5,767 bases of DNA from an uncultured Eubacteriales bacterium (GCA_902475515.1 CABSAB010000102.1:1-5767); one strand, 5' to 3'. Shown: positions 1-5,343, counted from the stretch's first letter. Notes: generated from the sequence alone by a model not told the origin. A program made the numbers and translations.

Positions 1-24
1 TGATGGCCTCTTTATCCTCAAAGT

Positions 25-321
25 TTGCCGCTCCGGTCCATCGGCGCTTCCAAGAAGGATGTGTCCCGGGTGTTCAACGCCGAGACGCTGATCATTGGGC
101 TGTGCGCGGGGCTCATTGGCATCGGCGTGACTGCGCTCTTGAATATCCCCATCAATCTCATCATCGACCATTTGGCCGGGGTGGATGATGTGGCGCAGCT
201 TCCTGTGAAGGGTGCGGCAATCCTGGTTGCCATCTCGGTGGTGCTGACGCTGATCGCCGGGCTGATCCCCGCCAGGACGGCGGCGAAGAAGGACCCGGTG
301 GAGGCCTTGAGGACCGAATAA
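25..321 (+). CDS. ABC transporter permease, FtsX/MacB-type, C-terminal fragment
   Basis: This is the last ~98 residues of an FtsX-like permease, the membrane subunit of a MacB/LolC-type ABC transporter; the substrate cannot be told. Visible are the LRSIGASKKDV segment (residues 3-13, the cytoplasmic coupling region), a hydrophobic segment at about 21-48, a second at about 63-82, and the family's closing signature IPARTAAKKDPVEALRTE (81-98) with a TAA stop. Full family members are several hundred residues, so most of the gene is missing. The frame is closed by TGA at 1-3, and the ~24 bases before the match do not encode the usual (K/R)EIG(I/V) residues that precede LRSIGA. The upstream copy is therefore not simply cut by the window edge. 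The TTG at 25 is only the first possible start and is probably not a real one. Truncation, a frameshift or a contig-end join are all possible. The family call is firm; the status of the gene is not. Confidence 0.75.
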   Translation: MPLRSIGASKKDVSRVFNAETLIIGLCAGLIGIGVTALLNIPINLIIDHLAGVDDVAQLPVKGAAILVAISVVLTLIAGLIPARTAAKKDPVEALRTE

Positions 322-336
322 GATACCAAAAGAAAT

Positions 337-378
337 AAAGGGCAAGACGGACCGTAGTGGGTCGTCTTGCCCTTTTAT
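337..378. terminator. Strong bidirectional intrinsic terminator
   Basis: The arms 337-353 (AAAGGGCAAGACG, one bulged G, then ACC) and 359-374 pair over about 16 bp around a 5-nt loop. On the plus strand the hairpin runs into CCCTTTTATATT. On the minus strand it is followed by TTTATTTCTTTT. It can therefore end the transporter transcript from the left and the small membrane-protein gene from the right, which suits two convergent genes. Confidence 0.9.
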
Positions 379-436
379 ATTGTGTGATCTTCGGAGAACG
401 TATTATGGGAGGAAACGCAAAACTGGAATTTATCAT

Positions 437-802
437 TCAGCCTTCGGGCAACAAAAATATAATAATCGTACTGATCACTTGAAGTATAGCAATAAACATG
501 AGCAGATACTTTATTCTATGCTTAAACTTTGAAAAAGACAGCAACATCCAACCAGACATCAAAATACATATGATGGAAACAACAGCACAAATTCCAAATG
601 CAATGGATACATTAACTTGAGCGATTTTATCCAATAATCCCGTCAAATACAATATTATATGAACCGCTTGTAGCGCTCCTGTCACGATATATATTCTTTT
701 ACTATTTTCGGATTTAAAGGAATTGCGCCTTAACAAAATAAGCAATCCGATTATCGTTAAAACAAGTAAAATTCCAATTCCTGCGTGGACAGTAAAATTC
801 AT
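437..802 (-). CDS. Small four-helix integral membrane protein, function unknown
   Basis: I do not recognise a family. The 121-residue product is almost all membrane: hydrophobic segments at about residues 5-24, 37-57, 65-90 and 98-118. Basic residues cluster in the loop between helices 1 and 2 (RR at 25-26, K30, K35, R36) and between helices 3 and 4 (K92, K94, R96, K98). By the positive-inside rule this predicts both termini outside the cytoplasm. There is no catalytic or metal-binding motif and no cleavable signal peptide. The ATG at 800-802 is supported by AGAGGT (811-816 on the complement) eight bases upstream and by a good promoter further up. Base composition is strikingly AT-rich, with many ATA, ATT and TTA codons, unlike the GC-rich genes on both sides, which suggests recent acquisition. 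It is probably monocistronic, with its own promoter and terminator. Confidence 0.7.
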   Translation of the reverse strand: MNFTVHAGIGILLVLTIIGLLILLRRNSFKSENSKRIYIVTGALQAVHIILYLTGLLDKIAQVNVSIAFGICAVVSIICILMSGWMLLSFSKFKHRIKYLLMFIAILQVISTIIIFLLPEG

Positions 803-840
803 GATCTCACACCTCTAAATCCGCGTTTGCAAGTGCGTCT

Positions 841-869
841 ATTATAAAGCAATACCGGCTGAAAAACAA
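841..869 (-). promoter_or_regulatory. Sigma-A promoter for the small membrane-protein gene
   Basis: On the minus strand the sequence reads TTGTTT (864-869), 17 bp, then a perfect TATAAT (841-846). The start point would be near 834, giving a leader of about 30 nt that contains the AGAGGT ribosome site. The -35 is only half consensus. The promoter lies just beyond the stop codon of the acetyltransferase gene, so the membrane gene can be transcribed on its own. Confidence 0.65.
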
Positions 870-889
870 CTGCGTTCCACTGTACCGGT

Positions 890-1555
890 TCAGCCTTTGT
901 ACCAGGTGGATTCCCTGCCGGTGACGGTGAAGCCCATGGCGCCGTAGAGGTTCAGAGCCCTTTCGTTGTCGGAGACCACGGTAAGGGTGATCTCCGGGCC
1001 GGGGCAGTGGGCAAGGAGGGAGAGGGTCAGGGCTTTGCCGCGGCCACGGTATTCCGGAAGGAGGCCCACAGCAGCCAGCTCATTTCCGTGCAGCTCGCCC
1101 ATGCCGCAGGGGGCGCCATCGGGCGCGAAGGCCAGGTAGGCCCGGTGGCCCTCCCGGTAGATGCGGGAGAGCTGGTCACGCTCATAGGTCAGGGCGTGGG
1201 AGACATCCCGAAAGCAGAGGTTATAAATGCGCTGGTAGATGCTGTCATTCTCCGGAGAGATGGGGGTCAGGGAGATGGGGGCCTCCAATGGGGGAAGCGC
1301 CGCCTTTTGGACCCGGAGGCGCAGAATGTCATAGGCATGGGGCAGGGGGATGGAGACGGAGGAGTCCTCACAGGAAAACAGGCAGTGCGCCGCGCCGAAG
1401 CCCCGGCAGGTGGACATGCAGTCCTCCATCAGCTCCGGAAGGCCACCGGGCAGGACGGTCCGCAGAAGAATATAGGCGGTCTTTTTATGGGGGATCTCCC
1501 GGAGGATCAGCGTAGCGGTGCCGCCGGAGGAGACATAGACGGGGATGTTATTCAT
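890..1555 (-). CDS. GNAT-family N-acetyltransferase
   Basis: The 221-residue product has a C-terminal GNAT fold, which moves an acetyl group from acetyl-CoA to an amine; the substrate is not predictable. The acetyl-CoA pyrophosphate-binding motif A is visible as AVGLLPEYRGRGKALTLSLL (162-181), with the RGRGKA loop. Motif B follows as NERALNLYGAMGFTVTGR (197-214), including the LY..MGF pattern in which the tyrosine commonly acts as general acid. Residues 1 to about 90 are less conserved and could be a substrate-specific or degenerate GNAT-like domain. I chose the ATG at 1553-1555. The frame stays open to 1714, but those extra residues overlap the divergent pyrB promoter and do not look like GNAT. 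A candidate promoter ends just above the chosen ATG; the GGTG ribosome site is weak. The gene is divergent from pyrB. The family is certain, the start less so. Confidence 0.85.
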   Translation of the reverse strand: MNNIPVYVSSGGTATLILREIPHKKTAYILLRTVLPGGLPELMEDCMSTCRGFGAAHCLFSCEDSSVSIPLPHAYDILRLRVQKAALPPLEAPISLTPISPENDSIYQRIYNLCFRDVSHALTYERDQLSRIYREGHRAYLAFAPDGAPCGMGELHGNELAAVGLLPEYRGRGKALTLSLLAHCPGPEITLTVVSDNERALNLYGAMGFTVTGRESTWYKG

Positions 1556-1570
1556 AAAATCACCGTCTGT

Positions 1571-1600
1571 AGTATAGCACATGGGGCCGTCCCGGGGCAA
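1571..1600 (-). promoter_or_regulatory. Candidate promoter for the acetyltransferase gene
   Basis: On the minus strand TTGCCC (1595-1600), an 18-bp spacer and TATACT (1571-1576) form a plausible sigma-A promoter. The start point would fall only about 8-10 nt before the ATG at 1555, leaving a very short leader. That fits the weak Shine-Dalgarno site but lowers confidence. Confidence 0.4.
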
Positions 1601-1624
1601 CGGCTGGGTGGCGAAAAGTTCCTG

Positions 1625-1653
1625 TTGCATAATGGAAGGTTGTGTGCTAAAAT
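1625..1653 (+). promoter_or_regulatory. Sigma-A promoter for pyrB-rlmI
   Basis: TTGCAT (1625-1630), a 17-bp spacer and TAAAAT (1648-1653) give a good housekeeping promoter. Transcription would start near 1660, leaving a ~29-nt leader. That is too short for a PyrR-binding attenuator of the Bacillus type, and none is visible. The leader carries AAAGGGGA (1673-1680), eight bases before the GTG start of pyrB. Confidence 0.65.
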
Positions 1654-1688
1654 AAACCGATTTATGACATGGAAAGGGGAAACAGGTC

Positions 1689-2750
1689 GTGAAACTAAGG
1701 AATCTTATCGACATTGAAGACCTCAGCCTGGAGGAATGGAACGAGCTGTATGGGCTGGCCAGTCAGATCATCGCACATCCCAAGGATTTTGTGGATGCGC
1801 TCCATGGTGATGTGATGGCCAGCTTGTTTTATGAGCCATCCACCAGGACGAATTTCTCCTTTCAGGCGGCCATGCTGCGGCTGGGGGGCAGCGTGTTCGG
1901 CTTCGCGGACCCCAAGTCCTCCTCCACCTCCAAGGGGGAGACCGTCAAGGACACGGTGAAGATGGTCTCCAGCTACGCCGACGTGATCGTGACCCGAAGC
2001 CCCAGGGAGGGAGCGGCCAAGGCCATGAGCCTCTATGCGGAGGTGCCCGTGGTGAACGCCGGGGACGGGGGGCACATGCATCCCACCCAGACCCTGGCGG
2101 ACCTCACCACCATTGCCACACTGCGGGGCGGGATCGGTAATCTCAACGTGGGGCTCTGCGGCGATCTGAAATACGGGCGCACGGTGCATTCCCTCATCAA
2201 AGCCCTGGCGAAATTTCCGGGCATCCGGTTCTATCTCATTGCCCCCCGGGACTTGGCCATCCCCGGATATATGGTGGATTTTTTGAAGGCCCATGACCTG
2301 CCTTTTGTGGAGGTGACCAATCTGGAGGCCACCATGCCTCAGTTGGATGTGCTGTACATGACCCGCATCCAGCGGGAGCGGTTCACGGACCCGCTGGAAT
2401 ATGACCGGCTGAAAGGGGTCTACATACTCACAAAGGGGAAGATGAAGCTGGCAAAATCAGACCTTTTGGTCATGCACCCACTGCCCCGGGTGGACGAGAT
2501 CGCCCAGGATGTGGATGACGACCCGCGGGCGGTGTATTTCGATCAGGCCCGGTATGGGATGTTTGCCCGGATGGCTCTGCTGATGAAGCTGGTGGAGCAG
2601 GGACGGAAAAAGCCCGAGCCCCAGCCGGTGGGCGAAAAGCCCTTGTGCCATAACCCCAACTGCATCACCCAGACGGAGCTGTATCTGCCGCCGCTGACAA
2701 AAACTGTGGGCGGGAAGATCTGCTGCGGCTACTGCGATAAGGAGATTTAA
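1689..2750 (+). CDS. pyrB: Aspartate carbamoyltransferase catalytic chain with C-terminal PyrI-like zinc knuckle
   Basis: This enzyme catalyses the committed step of pyrimidine synthesis: carbamoyl phosphate plus aspartate gives N-carbamoyl-aspartate, in the cytoplasm. The catalytic residues of the family are present: FYEPSTRTNFSFQ (47-59, carbamoyl-phosphate loop), SSTSKGET (78-85, the loop a neighbouring subunit contributes), HPTQ (131-134), GRTVHSL (163-169), TRIQRER (225-231) and HPLPRVDEI (263-271). Catalytic chains usually end near residue 305-310. This one is 353 long. After a Pro/Lys/Glu linker (307-318) it has C320-x4-C325 and C346-x2-C349, with NPNCI and CGYCDKE, closely resembling the zinc domain of the regulatory chain PyrI (E. 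coli: NSNCI and CKYCEKE). The PyrI nucleotide-binding domain is absent, so CTP/UTP control of the E. coli kind is not expected. The GTG start at 1689 is set by AAAGGGGA and by the family-like N-terminus. The stop abuts the next ATG. No other pyr gene lies in the window. Confidence 0.95.
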   Translation: MKLRNLIDIEDLSLEEWNELYGLASQIIAHPKDFVDALHGDVMASLFYEPSTRTNFSFQAAMLRLGGSVFGFADPKSSSTSKGETVKDTVKMVSSYADVIVTRSPREGAAKAMSLYAEVPVVNAGDGGHMHPTQTLADLTTIATLRGGIGNLNVGLCGDLKYGRTVHSLIKALAKFPGIRFYLIAPRDLAIPGYMVDFLKAHDLPFVEVTNLEATMPQLDVLYMTRIQRERFTDPLEYDRLKGVYILTKGKMKLAKSDLLVMHPLPRVDEIAQDVDDDPRAVYFDQARYGMFARMALLMKLVEQGRKKPEPQPVGEKPLCHNPNCITQTELYLPPLTKTVGGKICCGYCDKEI

Positions 2751-3917
2751 ATGGAAGTTTGCCTGAAACGGGGAGAGGAACAGGATATCGCAAACGGCTC
2801 CCTGTGGATCTATGACAACGAAGTGGATTGGTATACCGATACCTGCGTGGACGGCGGCGTGGTGGATGTGCTAACCAGCCGGCGGCAGTTTGTGGCCAAG
2901 GGGTTTTTCAATTCCAAGTCCAAGATCGTGGTCCGGGTGCTGACCCGGGAGCAGGATGCGGTCATTGACCGGGAATTCTTCCGGCGGAGGATCACGGCGG
3001 CCTGGGAGTACCGGAAAACCATTGGGCTGACAAACGCCTGCCGGGTGGTGTTCGGGGATTCCGACGGCCTTCCGGGGCTGACGGTGGACAAGTTTGGGGA
3101 CTATCTGTCCTTTCAGATCGTATCCCTGGGGCTGGAGGGGTTTAAGCAGGATATCATCGACATTTTGGTGGAGCTGTTTTTGCCCAAGGGCATCTATGAG
3201 CGGAACGACCTCACTGTGCGGGAGAAGGAGGGGCTTTCCCAGCAGAAGGGGTGCGTCTATGGGACGGTGCCGGAGCTGGTGGAGATCATGGAGCACGACG
3301 CGCGGATGCTGGTGGACATCCCCGGAGGACAGAAGACCGGGCATTTTTTGGATCAGCAGGAGAACCGGGGTGTGCTTCTGGATTATGTAAACGGAAAAAC
3401 GGTACTTGACCTGTGCTGCTGTACGGGGGGATTTTCCGTTCATGCGGGGCTCTATGGGGCAAGCCGTGTGGATGCGGTGGATGTGTCCGAGAGAGCGCTG
3501 CAAATGGTGCGGGACAATGCTGCTTTAAACGGCGTGACCTGCATCACGACCCACTGCGAGGATGTGTTCGACACGGTACACCGGTTGGTGGACGAGGGAG
3601 CGCAGTATGATGTGGTGATCCTGGATCCGCCGGCGTTTGCCAAGTCCCGGAAGGCCCTGGAGGGGGCCTATAAGGGGTATAAGGAGCTCAACTACCGGTG
3701 CATGAAGCTGGTGCGGCCTGGCGGATTTATGTTAACTTGCTCCTGCAGCCGCTTTATGACCAGGGAACTGTTTTTGCAGATGCTCCGGGAAGCGGCGGTG
3801 GACAGCGGGCGGAGGAGCCGGCTTATTCGGGAGCTGATGCAAAGCCGGGATCATCCCGCGGCCATCGGGGAGATATCGGCCTTGTATCTCAAGGGCTGGG
3901 TGCTGAATGTTCTGTAG
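2751..3917 (+). CDS. rlmI: 23S rRNA (cytosine-C5)-methyltransferase, RlmI family
   Basis: This is a cytoplasmic SAM-dependent methyltransferase of the RlmI/COG1092 family, whose E. coli member makes m5C1962 in 23S rRNA. The 388 residues match the family length. In order: an N-terminal PUA RNA-binding domain (about 1-72), the linker motif DSDGLPGLTVDKFGDYL (103-119), TGHFLDQQENR (196-206), the SAM-binding motif I VLDLCCCTGGFSVHA (218-232), the acidic SAM contact DAVDVSERAL (241-250), DPPAFAKSRK (292-301) and TCSCSRFMT (329-337), where C332 aligns with the family's proposed catalytic cysteine. It ends with the usual ALYLKGW element. The ATG directly follows the pyrB TAA, and AAGGAG (2739-2744) inside the pyrB end serves as ribosome site, so the two are translationally coupled from the pyrB promoter. 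No terminator is seen after the gene, so some reading into the tRNA array is possible. Orthology to rlmI rather than a sister rRNA methylase is likely but not proven. Confidence 0.88.
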   Translation: MEVCLKRGEEQDIANGSLWIYDNEVDWYTDTCVDGGVVDVLTSRRQFVAKGFFNSKSKIVVRVLTREQDAVIDREFFRRRITAAWEYRKTIGLTNACRVVFGDSDGLPGLTVDKFGDYLSFQIVSLGLEGFKQDIIDILVELFLPKGIYERNDLTVREKEGLSQQKGCVYGTVPELVEIMEHDARMLVDIPGGQKTGHFLDQQENRGVLLDYVNGKTVLDLCCCTGGFSVHAGLYGASRVDAVDVSERALQMVRDNAALNGVTCITTHCEDVFDTVHRLVDEGAQYDVVILDPPAFAKSRKALEGAYKGYKELNYRCMKLVRPGGFMLTCSCSRFMTRELFLQMLREAAVDSGRRSRLIRELMQSRDHPAAIGEISALYLKGWVLNVL

Positions 3918-3947
3918 GGCGGCATGGGAAGAAATCTCAAAAAAATG

Positions 3948-3976
3948 TTGACAAAAAGAGCACGGCGTGGTACTAT
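3948..3976 (+). promoter_or_regulatory. Near-consensus sigma-A promoter of the tRNA array
   Basis: A perfect TTGACA (3948-3953), a 17-bp spacer and TACTAT (3971-3976) lie 26 bp before the first tRNA. An A-run just upstream (about 3939-3945) could act as an UP element. This is the strongest promoter in the window, as expected for stable-RNA genes. Confidence 0.9.
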
Positions 3977-3981
3977 CTAAA

Positions 3982-3997
3982 GGCTGACATTTCAGCC
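3982..3997 (+). other. Perfect hairpin at the 5' end of the tRNA precursor
   Basis: GGCTGA (3982-3987), loop CATT, then TCAGCC (3992-3997) form a 6-bp perfect stem. With the -10 ending at 3976 the transcript should begin at about 3982-3984, so this hairpin would sit at its very 5' end, four bases before tRNA-Gly. It could protect the precursor or shape RNase P cleavage. That role is inference. Confidence 0.6.
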
Positions 3998-4001
3998 CTA
4001 T

Positions 4002-4076
4002 GCGGGTGTAGTTCAATGGCTAGAATCCCAGCCTTCCAAGCTGGTCGTGTGGGTTCGATTCCCATCACCCGCTCCA
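4002..4076 (+). tRNA. tRNA-Gly(UCC)
   Basis: A complete cloverleaf. The acceptor GCGGGTG pairs with CACCCGC (4066-4072), the discriminator is T4073, and CCA is encoded at 4074-4076. Anticodon stem CCAGC/GCTGG (4028-4032/4040-4044) holds a loop with TCC at 4035-4037, reading GGA and GGG. It is the first gene of the array. Confidence 0.97.
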
Positions 4077-4082
4077 TGATCT

Positions 4083-4159
4083 GCGCCAATAGCTCAGCTG
4101 GATAGAGCAACTGCCTTCTAAGCAGTAGGTCGGGGGTTCGAGTCCCTCTTGGCGTACCA
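4083..4159 (+). tRNA. tRNA-Arg(UCU)
   Basis: The acceptor GCGCCAA pairs with TTGGCGT (4149-4155, with a terminal G-U), the discriminator is A, and CCA is encoded at 4157-4159. Anticodon stem ACTGC/GCAGT encloses CTTCTAA, with TCT at 4117-4119, reading AGA and AGG. It lies six bases after tRNA-Gly. Confidence 0.97.
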
Positions 4160-4197
4160 GGCAGTCTCCTCCGGCTGCTGACGCAGATGAAGAATAT

Positions 4198-4275
<78 letters not shown>

Positions 4276-4319
4276 CTTCTTCAAACTCGCGCGGTGTTTG
4301 GTGCTGCCGAGGCGCATTT

Positions 4320-4395
4320 AGGGATGTGGCCAAGTCGGTTAAGGCACCAGACTTTGACTCTGGAACCGTGGGTTCGAGTCCCGCCATCCCTGCCA
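4320..4395 (+). tRNA. tRNA-Gln(UUG)
   Basis: The acceptor AGGGATG (4320-4326) pairs fully with CATCCCT (4385-4391), the discriminator is G4392, and CCA is encoded at 4393-4395. Anticodon stem CCAGA/TCTGG encloses CTTTGAC, with TTG at 4354-4356. The first pair is A1-U72, whereas most bacterial tRNA-Gln have U1-A72. In organisms that make Gln-tRNA through GatCAB the U1-A72 pair is part of the recognition. A 44-bp spacer precedes it. Confidence 0.95.
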
Positions 4396-4396
4396 T

Positions 4397-4472
4397 GACC
4401 CGCTAGCTCAGTCGGTAGAGCACCTGCCTTTTAAGCAGGGTGTCCGGGGTTCGATTCCCCGGCGGGTCACCA
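4397..4472 (+). tRNA. tRNA-Lys(UUU)
   Basis: The acceptor GACCCGC (4397-4403) pairs with GCGGGTC (4462-4468), the discriminator is A, and CCA is encoded at 4470-4472. Anticodon stem CCTGC/GCAGG encloses CTTTTAA, with TTT at 4430-4432. It is only one base from tRNA-Gln and is the last gene of the array. It is the tRNA nearest the prophage integrase and so the first candidate attachment gene, but it is intact. Confidence 0.97.
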
Positions 4473-4479
4473 TTTTTAG

Positions 4480-4511
4480 GCCGTTTTCTTCTGGAAAACG
4501 GCATTTTTATT
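4480..4511 (+). terminator. Intrinsic terminator of the tRNA array
   Basis: GCCGTTTTC (4480-4488), a 5-nt loop TTCTG and GAAAACGGC (4494-4502) form a 9-bp perfect stem followed by ATTTTTATT. It lies eight bases after the CCA of tRNA-Lys. Confidence 0.92.
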
Positions 4512-4571
4512 GGGAAATCCGAACTTTTTTAATAAATAAATTTGGATGAAAATTACATAGAATTTTCTTTT

Positions 4572-4591
4572 ATGCACCGAAATGCACCGAA
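4572..4591. repeat. Perfect tandem 10-bp direct repeat (2 copies)
   Basis: ATGCACCGAA occurs twice back to back (4572-4581 and 4582-4591), then AGCACA, which partly resembles a third copy. It sits in the 148-bp gap between the tRNA terminator and the integrase gene. Tandem ~10-bp repeats next to int are typical of arm-type sites bound by the N-terminal domain of tyrosine integrases. That reading is inference. Confidence 0.75.
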
Positions 4592-4600
4592 AGCACATCC

Positions 4601-4622
4601 TATCTTCTCACTATCTTCTCAC
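4601..4622. repeat. Perfect tandem 11-bp direct repeat (2 copies)
   Basis: TATCTTCTCAC occurs twice without spacer (4601-4611 and 4612-4622), nine bases after the 10-bp pair. Its unit differs from the 10-bp repeat, so the two pairs arose separately or bind different proteins. Possible roles are integrase or excisionase sites near a phage attachment end. No att core can be named without the other prophage end. Confidence 0.75.
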
Positions 4623-4627
4623 TTTTT

Positions 4628-4651
4628 GGCCCCTCCGAGGGGCCATTTTTT
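4628..4651 (+). terminator. Second plus-strand intrinsic terminator beside int
   Basis: GGCCCCT (4628-4634), loop CCG and AGGGGCC (4638-4644) form a 7-bp GC stem followed by ATTTTTTATT. On the minus strand the hairpin is followed by A-rich sequence, so it stops transcription heading toward int, not int transcription itself. It may shield the prophage from the strong tRNA promoter, or be the phage's own late terminator in the circular form. Confidence 0.8.
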
Positions 4652-4658
4652 ATTGTTT

Positions 4659-5183
4659 TTACATGGCTGCATTAACATAGGGAGCCAAGTCCTCGGGCTG
4701 GTTTTCTATCACATGGGCGTAAATCTTGAGTAATACTTTTATATCCGAGTGCCCAGTCAGGTACTGGGCTTTTTTTATGTCCATACCGGATGCTATAAGG
4801 TTTGTAGCAAAGGTATGCCGTAGGATGTGCGGTGTGATTGAGAAGTCGATTGTTTTTTGCACGTTAGGTTTCTTTTTATTTTTGCCTTTGGCATCTGTCC
4901 GGTAATTCCTGATTCGGGATTTTGGCAAATATTCCGGCAGGGTCCGATCATCAACCAATCCCCACAATCTCCGTAGGGATGAATGTGACAATACGTTTCC
5001 CTTTTTATCATGGATCACAAACGAACTGGTCGCCGCAAGTTTTTCCTTTTTGAGCAAAGGCAACAAATCATCGTGGATGGGGATTCTGCGATACGATTTC
5101 TCGCCCTTTAGCTCGGACGGCCATACTCCGGCGGAGCGGGTGGGCCAAGTAGTCGCAAACTCTACATTGATATATGGTGCGTC
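4659..5183 (-). pseudogene. int: Phage tyrosine integrase, 5'-truncated catalytic domain
   Basis: This is the C-terminal catalytic half of a tyrosine recombinase, which integrates and excises a prophage at an att site. Reading from YINVEF (about 5174), the sequence has SELKGEKSYRRIPIHDDLL, the beta-hairpin that carries the catalytic lysine, then HILRHTFATNL with His (4827-4829) and Arg (4818-4820). KKAQYLTGHSD follows with the second His (4749-4751), then KIYAHV with the nucleophilic Tyr (4719-4721), and the gene stops with TAA at 4659. Box I with the first catalytic arginine (TGLRRGE type), the core-binding domain and the arm-binding domain are all missing. The frame stays open to 5516, but that part is the antisense of the phage replication gene. 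The remnant cannot be an active recombinase. A Lys-rich insert (about 4853-4914) precedes the HxxR box. The gene points toward tRNA-Lys, the usual prophage-end layout. Confidence 0.85.
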
Positions 5184-5185
5184 GG
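5160..5185. other. Junction of two truncated prophage genes
   Basis: To the left, minus-strand sequence is good integrase up to about YINVEF. To the right, plus-strand sequence is good phage replication protein from about SELKDKGYI. Both genes lose their 5' portions here, so the base-level breakpoint lies in this interval. A deletion between divergently oriented int and replication genes would give exactly this arrangement. A misassembly would look the same. Confidence 0.65.
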
Positions 5186-5275
5186 AACTCAAGGACAAGG
5201 GGTATATTCTGGTGGAGCAGAGAAATGTAAGCGGAAATACCCTGCGTAAAATCTTTCTGTCACAGGGCTTTGACC

Positions 5276-5338
5276 GCCCGGACAAAAATGACCGTGTGCC
5301 CGGACAAAATTGGCCGGACCGCCCGGACAAAAATGACC
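5276..5338 (+). repeat. Three 18-bp iterons inside the phage replication gene
   Basis: The unit GCCCGGACAAAA(A/T)TG(A/G)CC occurs at 5276-5293, 5298-5315 and 5321-5338. Copies 1 and 3 are identical and copy 2 differs at two positions. Starts are 22 and 23 bp apart, about two helical turns, so all three would face the same side of the DNA. Copies 1 and 3 are read as RPDKND, but copy 2 is shifted one base in codon phase and encodes VPGQNW. Conservation is therefore at DNA level, as expected of binding sites for the initiator. Confidence 0.8.
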
Positions 5339-5343
5339 ACCAG

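Noticed and set aside
857..895. Inverted repeat GGCTGAA...TTCAGCC at the end of the GNAT gene, considered as its terminator
   Set aside because: Seven base pairs around a 25-nt loop and no following T-run on the minus strand. It also overlaps the promoter of the next gene.
1654..1688. PyrR-type attenuator or pyrimidine riboswitch in the pyrB leader
   Set aside because: The leader is only about 29 nt and has no terminator/antiterminator pair.
1007..1717. Long plus-strand open frame of 236 codons
   Set aside because: It lies antisense to the GNAT gene, whose motifs are clear. Its translation is low-complexity Gly/Gln-rich and it has no ribosome site.
1695..2294. Minus-strand open frame of 199 codons opposite pyrB
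   Set aside because: Shadow of the GC-rich pyrB codons, with His/Gly-rich sequence and no family motif.
2871..3503. Minus-strand open frame of 210 codons opposite rlmI
   Set aside because: Shadow of a well-supported gene, with no start signals or recognisable domain.
3698..4105. Plus-strand open frame crossing from rlmI into the tRNAs
   Set aside because: It overlaps the rlmI end, the tRNA promoter and two tRNAs. It cannot be a real protein gene.
4542..4733. Plus-strand 63-codon frame between tRNA-Lys and int
   Set aside because: It runs through the tandem repeats and terminator and into the antisense of int, with no ribosome site.
5272..5338. Repeats considered as a CRISPR array
   Set aside because: Only three 18-bp units with 4-5-bp gaps, inside a coding frame. 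There are no spacers of CRISPR length.
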